Origin: Haloglomus litoreum
GTDB taxonomy: Archaea > Halobacteriota > Halobacteria > Halobacteriales > Haloarculaceae
Length of the DNA stretch: 64,000 nucleotides
Direction: 5' to 3'
Assembly (NCBI RefSeq): GCF_029338515.1
Contig: NZ_CP119988.1
Span: 1,736,001 to 1,800,000 of the forward strand
Under the pieces are notes generated by a model. It searched no databases. It saw nothing but the letters and a program-made list of their open reading frames with translations, and was not told where the DNA came from. Of the stretch, positions 58,876 through 64,000 are shown piece by piece. The translations under genes were made by a program, and so were the position numbers. Positions within the stretch are counted from its first letter, which is position 1. The number at the start of each line of letters is the position of its first letter.

Positions 58876-60189
58876 TCACCGCCAGAGGCGCAGCACGCCG
58901 TCCGAACGCGCCACGCCGAGCACGAGGTGGTCGCCCACCGTCACGGCGTGGAGGTTCGAGGCGACCCGCCCGCCCACCGGGACGCTCCACGCCGCCTCGG
59001 CGCCATCGGCCGTCCGCCGGATGCCGACCAGCCGCTCCCGGGCGTCGTCCGGGACGATCAGTTCGAATCGGCCGTCGCCGTCCGCGTCCGCGGCGACGGC
59101 CCCATCGAGAACCCGCGACCCGATGGCGTGTGAGGAGACGCCGTCGAGCGTGGCGGCGATGCGGAGCCGGGCCCCGTCCAGTCGGTAGAACTCGGCCGTC
59201 CCGCCGATGTGTGGGGTCCGCACGACGGCCACCTCCGGGCGTCCGTCGGGCGGGAACGGCGCGACCGCGAGTTGATGCCGCCAGCGGAAGCCCGAGCCCA
59301 CGGCCGGGCCGGCCGCTACCCGGTCGCCGGCCAGGCTGTAGACCGCGACCCGTGCGCCGGCCGCGGCGTCCGCCTCGGTGACGACCACCTCGGGTCGTCC
59401 ATCCGCCGACAGGTCCGCCACGATGGGTGCCTGGCCCTCGATGACGGCCGTCCCCGGCACGGACACCCGCTCCACGACGGCCGCTGCGGCGGGGTCGACC
59501 ACCGAGAAGCCGCCGGCCTCGATGCGGTCCCCGAGCGCGCCGTGGCCGTACCGGTCGGTCGCATCCGAGAGCACGACCACGCGTGGGTCCGTCCCGGACC
59601 CACCCGGGGCCAGCACCGGGTACGCATCGGGTGGGGCCGCAACGTCGAGCCGGTGGGTGCGGTCGGGACCGACGATGACGAGCGCCCCATCGTCGGCGAC
59701 GAACGTGCGAGGACCGTCCGGCAGCCGGAGGGGATGCGAGACCCCCGAGGTGCCGGGCGGGACCGGTGGCACGACCGGCCCGTCCGCGTCGGCCCCGAGC
59801 GTCGGGGGTTGCCCGGGCGACAGGTCGGCTCTCACGGCCGTCCGGGCCGCGCCGGTCCCGTCCACGCGGTGGGCGACCGCGGCGCCCTCGTCCTCGACGG
59901 TGACCCAGTAACTGCCCGCCCCGTCCCGCGCCGGCACCGCCACGACCCATCGCGGCTGGCCGCCCAGGTCCAGCCGGACGTCGAGTGGCTCGGTCCCCGG
60001 CATCCCGCCGGTCCCCGCTGCCACCCGGTTGCCGCTCGGGGTCAGATGGGTCGTCCGCGGTGGGGTGGTGGGGCCGGCGACGGTCCCCAGCGCAGCCGTC
60101 CCGGTGGGGGTGCGCTCGCGGCTCCGGAAGCCACAGCCGGCGAGGGCGGCGCCCCCGAGGAGCGCGAGGACGGCCCGTCGATGGTACAC
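58876..60189 (-). CDS. FG-GAP/VCBS-repeat lipoprotein (Tat)
   Basis: 437 residues from a GTG. Signal peptide with Arg-Arg (MYHRRAVLALLGGAALAGC) and lipobox Cys19 export it via Tat. The mature chain has a large unassigned half and two or more D-x-D-x-D/G calcium-loop repeats characteristic of integrin-like FG-GAP propellers (DLSADGRPEVVVTE, DADGDGRFELIVPD). Binding partner unknown. No ATG precedes the signal. Confidence 0.78.
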   Translation of the reverse strand: MYHRRAVLALLGGAALAGCGFRSRERTPTGTAALGTVAGPTTPPRTTHLTPSGNRVAAGTGGMPGTEPLDVRLDLGGQPRWVVAVPARDGAGSYWVTVEDEGAAVAHRVDGTGAARTAVRADLSPGQPPTLGADADGPVVPPVPPGTSGVSHPLRLPDGPRTFVADDGALVIVGPDRTHRLDVAAPPDAYPVLAPGGSGTDPRVVVLSDATDRYGHGALGDRIEAGGFSVVDPAAAAVVERVSVPGTAVIEGQAPIVADLSADGRPEVVVTEADAAAGARVAVYSLAGDRVAAGPAVGSGFRWRHQLAVAPFPPDGRPEVAVVRTPHIGGTAEFYRLDGARLRIAATLDGVSSHAIGSRVLDGAVAADADGDGRFELIVPDDARERLVGIRRTADGAEAAWSVPVGGRVASNLHAVTVGDHLVLGVARSDGVLRLWR

Positions 60190-60241
60190 GCTCCCCGCTG
60201 CGTCGCCCCGTGCGATAAACCTCGGCGTCGGGGACGGGGGC

Positions 60242-60664
60242 TCAGAGACGCTCGCGCAGGTGTTCGAGGAGCGTGTGTCGGTGACAGCGCTTCCCGTCGC
60301 CCTCGAAGCAGACCAGCCAGATGTCCTCGCCGTCGTCGACGCGGGCGGCGAGGTCGGCCAGTGCCTCGGCAGCCGCCCCGTCGGCATCGAGGTACTCGCG
60401 GTACCGACGCGCGAAATCGGTCTCCTCCCAGGCCGCGTTGTGGGCCCCCTCGTCGCACATGCCGCGGCGCTTCAGCTCCGCCGTCCGGTCTTTCGCCTCG
60501 TCGAGGAGCGCCTCCGGAGGCCCGAGAGCGGGTCGGTTCTCGTCCGTCGCGGCCCGGAACCAGCCCGTCGGCCGTCGGACCACGCCGACGAGGCTGGCGT
60601 CGCCGGGGTCGACCAGGTCGTGCTGGAGCGCCGCGACGTACGTCTCGTCCACGGTTCCGGTCAT
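60242..60664 (-). CDS. DUF488 family protein
   Basis: 140 residues from ATG 60664. ASLVGVVRRPTGWFR, FARRYREYL and the terminal CFEGDGKRCHRHTLLEHL are the conserved DUF488 blocks, with C-x-E...C-H-R-H reminiscent of a metal or nucleotide site. The activity is not established. A start at 60712 would add 16 unlike residues. It stands between an exported lipoprotein gene and the RAD55-like gene. Confidence 0.83.
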   Translation of the reverse strand: MTGTVDETYVAALQHDLVDPGDASLVGVVRRPTGWFRAATDENRPALGPPEALLDEAKDRTAELKRRGMCDEGAHNAAWEETDFARRYREYLDADGAAAEALADLAARVDDGEDIWLVCFEGDGKRCHRHTLLEHLRERL

Positions 60665-60754
60665 CGTCGGGGACTGGGCTCGCGGGGCTACTGAAACCTG
60701 GCGACGGTTCAACCACGTGACGGGGCGGCCCTCACTCGAACGACCGGGCGGGCG

Positions 60755-61381
60755 TCACGCGATGTCCCGGGAGGTGTCGATGGCGACCTCCTCGGACAGC
60801 TCCAGCTTGATGATGTCGTTGAGCGCACGGCCGCCACGGAACTTCGGTACCGCGAGGCGGTTCTCGATGTCGTCGCCGCTCTCGATGGTCTTCAGGTCGA
60901 AGACGATGTCCGCCATGTGGAGGGTGGTGTCCCGGAGGGGCGGGATGGAGTGGCCGTCCAGACAGTGGAGCAGCGCCAGCGAGCCGGTGTTGTAGATGTG
61001 GTTCTGGAGTTCGTTCATGAAGTTCCGGAACCGGGCCGGCTCCTGGCTCTCGAGGATGTTCAGCGGGTCGACGATGAGGTTCGAGGACTCCGGGAGCGCC
61101 GACACCAGCTTGGCGGCGTTGTCCAGCGGCGCCTCCCCGGCCACGTCACGGACGGTCGGGCTGCCGGTGGTCGTGGGGGAGTTGGCGATGGAGTCCGACA
61201 CCGCGTCGCCGGTCCGGTCCAGCGAGATGTACAGGGTGCCGCGGGTGGCGGTGAGTTCGTAGAGGAACAGCTCGGCCTGGCTCGCGGGAGCGGCGGTGAG
61301 AGCGACGATGCTACCGGCGGGGATCCCTCCATCGAGCTTCCGGTCGAGCACCTCGATGCCAGTCCGAAGCCGGTCCGCCAT
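60755..61381 (-). CDS. RAD55/KaiC-like protein with degenerate P-loop
   Basis: 208 residues beginning MADRLRTGIEVLDRKLDGGIPAGS, the usual RAD55 opening. Walker A should follow but reads LTAAPASQAELFLYELTA, lacking the Gly-Lys-Ser/Thr, so ATP hydrolysis is doubtful. Walker B-like LIVDPLNILES and the RecA-fold strand pattern are intact. Haloarchaea encode many such inactive paralogues, often regulatory. TATA element centred 29 bp before the ATG gives a leaderless start. Confidence 0.82.
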   Translation of the reverse strand: MADRLRTGIEVLDRKLDGGIPAGSIVALTAAPASQAELFLYELTATRGTLYISLDRTGDAVSDSIANSPTTTGSPTVRDVAGEAPLDNAAKLVSALPESSNLIVDPLNILESQEPARFRNFMNELQNHIYNTGSLALLHCLDGHSIPPLRDTTLHMADIVFDLKTIESGDDIENRLAVPKFRGGRALNDIIKLELSEEVAIDTSRDIA

Positions 61382-61405
61382 TGTGGGACTGGTTTACTCT
61401 ACTGC

Positions 61406-61414
61406 GATTTAACA
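61406..61414 (-). promoter_or_regulatory. TATA box of the RAD55-like gene
   Basis: The minus strand reads TGTTAAATC, centred about 29 bp before the ATG at 61381. Confidence 0.6.
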
Positions 61415-61545
61415 GTTCTGGCCCCCTGGGTCGGTGGCGCCGTACTGTGAACCCCCGAATCTGAGCGATAGCGGTCTCCTGGAGAGGGGTGAGGTCACTT
61501 GGGGATCTATCGAATCGGGCCGGCGGACCCGGACATCGACGTGCC

Positions 61546-61554
61546 TTCATATAG
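61546..61554 (+). promoter_or_regulatory. putative TATA box of the pyrBI operon
   Basis: TTCATATAG is the best TATA-like element upstream of pyrB. It implies a transcript leader of about 40 nt before the ATG at 61619, unlike the leaderless genes in the window. No attenuator hairpin is evident in the leader. Confidence 0.45.
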
Positions 61555-61618
61555 GGTGTCTGCGGGTCGGACACCGGGGGTCGGGGGATTCAAGACGGCG
61601 GGGGGCGCCTTTCCGGTA

Positions 61619-62536
61619 ATGCGGCACGACCACCTCATCAGCGCCAGACAGCTCTCGCGGGGCGACGTGGAGACGGTGCTGGACCGCGCCGCCGAGTTCG
61701 ACGCCGGCGAGCGTGTCGCCCGGGACGACGACCTGCTCGGGCTGTGCTTCTTCGAGCCGTCGACACGGACGAAGATGAGCTTCGACACCGCGATGAAACG
61801 TCTCGGCGGCGACACCGTCGACATGGGCACCGTCGAGTCGTCGTCGGTCAAGAAGGGCGAGTCGCTGGCGGACACCGTCCGCGTCGTCGCGGGGTACGCC
61901 GACGCGCTGGTCCTGCGCCACCCCAGCGAGGGCGCGGCGAAACTGGCCAGCGAGTTCGTCGACGTCCCCGTCATCAACGCCGGCGACGGCGCCGGCCAGC
62001 ACCCGACCCAGACCCTGCTCGACCTCTACACCATCCGCGAGAACGCCGGCCTCGACGACATCACGGTCGGCATCATGGGCGACCTGAAGTACGGCCGGAC
62101 GGTCCACTCCCTGGCCGAGGCGCTCACGGAGTTCGACGTCCGGCAGCACTTCATCAGCCCGGAGTCGCTCCGGCTCCCGCGGAACGTCCGCTACGACCTC
62201 CACGAGGCGGGCGCCGACGTGCGCGAGCACACCGATCTCGCGGGCATCCTGCCCGAGCTGGACGTCCTGTACGTCACGCGCATCCAGCGCGAGCGGTTCC
62301 CCGACGAGAACGAGTACCGGGAGGTCGCCGGCGAGTACCGCATCGATGCCGACACCCTCGACGCGGCGCGCGAGGACCTGACCGTGATGCATCCGCTGCC
62401 TCGGGTGGACGAGATCGCGCCCGACGTCGACGAGACCGACCACGCGACCTACTTCGAACAGGCCCACAACGGCGTCCCCGTACGGATGGCGCTGCTGGAC
62501 CTGATGCTCTCCGGGGACGGGGGTGATGGCCGATGA
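61619..62536 (+). CDS. pyrB: aspartate carbamoyltransferase catalytic subunit
   Basis: Commits carbamoyl phosphate to pyrimidine synthesis. The carbamoyl-phosphate motif [12 protein letters not shown] occupies about 45-55, the loop [12 protein letters not shown] follows, and the aspartate site [11 protein letters not shown] and [10 protein letters not shown] are intact. The start at 61619 ([13 protein letters not shown]) is family-typical, discarding an upstream frame extension. Length 305 aa. Stop overlaps the pyrI ATG (ATGA). Confidence 0.97.
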   Translation: MRHDHLISARQLSRGDVETVLDRAAEFDAGERVARDDDLLGLCFFEPSTRTKMSFDTAMKRLGGDTVDMGTVESSSVKKGESLADTVRVVAGYADALVLRHPSEGAAKLASEFVDVPVINAGDGAGQHPTQTLLDLYTIRENAGLDDITVGIMGDLKYGRTVHSLAEALTEFDVRQHFISPESLRLPRNVRYDLHEAGADVREHTDLAGILPELDVLYVTRIQRERFPDENEYREVAGEYRIDADTLDAAREDLTVMHPLPRVDEIAPDVDETDHATYFEQAHNGVPVRMALLDLMLSGDGGDGR

Positions 62537-63000
62537 CCGACGCCGACCAGGAGCTGCGTGTCTCGAAGATCGTCAACGGGACCGTCATCGACCACATCGC
62601 GGCCGGCCAGGCGCTCAACGTCCTCGCCATCCTCGACATCGACGGGTCCGGCGGCGAGGAGGTCTCGGTCGGGATGAACGTCCCCTCCGACCGGCTGGGC
62701 CGCAAGGACATCGTGAAGGTCGAGGGCCGGGAGCTGAGCCCCGCCGAGGTCGACGTCCTCTCGCTCATCGCCCCCGCCGCGACCATCAACATCGTCCGCG
62801 ACTACGACGTGGTCGAGAAGAGCCGCGTCACGCGCCCCGAGGTGGTGACGGGCATCCTCTCCTGCCCGAACACGAACTGCATCTCGACCGCGGGCGAGCC
62901 CGTCGAGTCGCGGTTCGAGGTCCTCGACGACGCCGTCCGGTGTGGTTACTGCGACGAGTTGCTCCGGGAGGACCTGGCGGCCCACATCGCGACCGACTGA
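62533..63000 (+). CDS. pyrI: aspartate carbamoyltransferase regulatory subunit
   Basis: 155 residues. The allosteric domain ([34 protein letters not shown]-type block) binds nucleotides, and the zinc domain carries Cys111, Cys116, Cys137 and Cys140, which link to PyrB. The ATGA overlap with pyrB indicates coupled expression, giving the heteromeric enzyme with feedback control. Confidence 0.97.
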   Translation: MTDADQELRVSKIVNGTVIDHIAAGQALNVLAILDIDGSGGEEVSVGMNVPSDRLGRKDIVKVEGRELSPAEVDVLSLIAPAATINIVRDYDVVEKSRVTRPEVVTGILSCPNTNCISTAGEPVESRFEVLDDAVRCGYCDELLREDLAAHIATD

Positions 63001-63370
63001 GCGAGGCTGTGCCTATCGGTGGAACGAACACACTGATACAATTGCAACAAACTCTTTATATGGTATACGGGCGATATTAATCGCGAATTTCTACAACATG
63101 TGCCGGGAGTCCCGTTCTATGAATTTCTACCGCTGTCTCCCGATGTCGTCGACCAGCCCCCCAGCCGTTCGACCGCGTCGACGGCACCGGTCCCGGAGAC
63201 GTAGGTGATGGGCTCGACGCCGTAGGCGCCGCGGTGGGGGCCACGGCGGGGACGCCCCCTCGGTCGGCGAACGCCGACGCGAACGCTGGGCCCCTGCTCG
63301 ACAGGCGGGGCGACGGGGCGGTCGGGCGAAGAACGGCCGGTTTATGTCGGGTCATCACGGACGTTCGACC
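63001..63370. other. 370-bp region: A/T-rich terminator, gene remnant and promoter
   Basis: The first 110 bp after pyrI are A/T-rich with a TATA-like TTTATATGG and several T runs, consistent with termination. A decayed minus-strand coding segment spans about 63127-63310 (see separate entry). A TATA-like TTTATG at 63341-63346 lies 28 bp before the aminotransferase ATG. No intact gene or RNA is visible. Confidence 0.5.
63127..63310 (-). pseudogene. C-terminal remnant of an unidentified protein, broken by frameshifts
   Basis: Protein-like segments occur in three frames in order: AFASAFADRGGVPAVAPT, then GAYGVEPITYVSGTGAVDAVERLGG, then LVDDIGRQR and a stop at 63127. The changes fall at homopolymer runs (C5 near 63240 and G6 near 63155). 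The family could not be named. Either a decayed gene tail or sequencing errors in homopolymers. No matching upstream start region is present before the divergent aminotransferase gene. Confidence 0.4.
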
Positions 63371-64000
63371 ATGCAACGCCCACAGGTCGGCGAGCTATCG
63401 CCACCGGACCGGCTGCTGATGGGCCCCGGCCCGAGCGAGGTCCATCCGCGGACGCTCCGCGCGATGGCTGCGCCCCCCGTCGGCCACCTCGACCCCGCGT
63501 TCATCGAGGTGATGGACGAGACACAGGAACTGCTGCGCCACGTCCTCCGGACCGAGAACCAGTGGACCATCCCGGTCTCCGGGACCGGGAGCGCGTCGAT
63601 GGAGGCCGCCATCGGAAACCTCACCCGCCCCGGCGACACGGTGCTGGTCCCGTCGAACGGCTACTTCGGTGACCGGATGGCCGCGATGGTCCGGCGCGCC
63701 GGCGGCGAGCCCGTCCGCGTCGACGCGCCGTGGGGCGAGCCGCTCGACCCCGACGACGTGAACGAGGCGTTCGCCGAGCACGACCCGGACCTGTTCGGCT
63801 TCGTCCACGCCGAGACCTCCACCGGCGTCAAGCAGCCCGACGTGCCCGCACTCACCGACATCGCCCATGACAACGACGCGCTGGTCATCGCGGACGTGGT
63901 CACGTCGCTGGGCGGCGTCGAGTTCCGGATGGACGAGTGGGGCGTCGATGCGGCCTACTCGGCCGGCCAGAAGTGCCTCTCCTGCCCGCCCGGCGCGTCG
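63371..64000 (+). CDS. class V aminotransferase (serine/alanine-pyruvate or -glyoxylate type), 3' truncated by window
   Basis: 210 residues are inside the window. The opening LLMGPGPSEVHPRTLRAM, ISGTGSxSMEAAIGNL-like VSGTGSASMEAAIGNLT and the PLP-Lys region AYSAGQKCLSCPPG are class V features, and the aspartate partner is DVVTSLGGVEF. The family includes serine-pyruvate and alanine-glyoxylate aminotransferases. A TATA element 28 bp before the ATG suggests a leaderless transcript. The C-terminal domain lies outside the window. Confidence 0.92.
   Translation, partial: MQRPQVGELSPPDRLLMGPGPSEVHPRTLRAMAAPPVGHLDPAFIEVMDETQELLRHVLRTENQWTIPVSGTGSASMEAAIGNLTRPGDTVLVPSNGYFGDRMAAMVRRAGGEPVRVDAPWGEPLDPDDVNEAFAEHDPDLFGFVHAETSTGVKQPDVPALTDIAHDNDALVIADVVTSLGGVEFRMDEWGVDAAYSAGQKCLSCPPGAS

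Noticed and set aside
63001-63370. tRNA or other structured RNA gene after pyrI
   Set aside because: Looked for acceptor-stem complementarity and a TTC-type T-loop; none was found. The A/T-rich part looks like terminator and promoter sequence.

Overview
The window is about 64 kb of GC-rich (roughly 70% by eye) chromosomal DNA from an extremely halophilic archaeon (class Halobacteria). The evidence is the very acidic proteins, the archaeal stalk proteins L11/L1/L10(P0)/L12(P1), a proteasome-activating nucleotidase, a bat-type HTH regulator, several haloarchaeal-only small families, many twin-arginine lipoproteins, and TATA boxes 27-30 bp upstream of start codons, which implies leaderless transcripts. 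Genus is not assigned. No rRNA, tRNA, CRISPR array, insertion sequence, integrase or phage gene was found. This looks like core chromosome with scattered accessory genes.

Layout. (1) 1-5.7 kb: ribosomal stalk genes rpl11, rpl1, rpl10, rpl12 on the minus strand, with a GDT1/TMEM165-type cation transporter between rpl11 and rpl1, followed by a small membrane protein and the DRG-type GTPase. (2) 5.9-18.7 kb: FAD amine oxidase, Hsp20-like protein with a zinc-ribbon partner, universal stress protein, photolyase, PAN ATPase with a divergent winged-helix gene, a zinc-finger membrane protein, a phnD-phnC-phnE uptake operon, family-4 uracil-DNA glycosylase, and DUF5786/DUF99/DUF429 proteins. (3) 18.8-27.5 kb: two paralogous Tat lipoproteins, thyX, another lipoprotein, a frameshifted membrane gene and a giant FAD/Fe-S D-lactate dehydrogenase-like protein. 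(4) 27.6-34.8 kb: a five-gene locus encoding two ABC-2 type exporters with a membrane-anchored partner, divergent from a secreted PQQ-repeat protein and a four-helix membrane protein.

(5) 34.9-50.9 kb: HAD phosphatase, then a lipid or acyl-CoA block (SDR, SCP2, acyl-CoA synthetase, acyl-CoA dehydrogenase, beta-keto acid cleavage enzyme, enoyl-CoA hydratase, two more AMP-forming ligases), interrupted by a HerA-like ATPase and small proteins. (6) 51-64 kb: PAS histidine kinase, bat-type regulator, purD, a lipase-like hydrolase, a DUF255 thioredoxin protein, lipoproteins, a thioredoxin, DUF488, a RAD55-like ATPase lacking its P-loop, pyrB-pyrI, the tail of a decayed gene, and the start of a class V aminotransferase.

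The least explained loci are the double ABC exporter with its divergent secreted partners (27.6-34.8 kb), the paired lipoproteins with pilin-like beta domains (18.8-22.4 kb), and the BKACE/acyl-CoA cluster (35.8-43.2 kb). I did not find a clear-cut new defence or mobile system. All function calls come from reading motifs; no database search was run.
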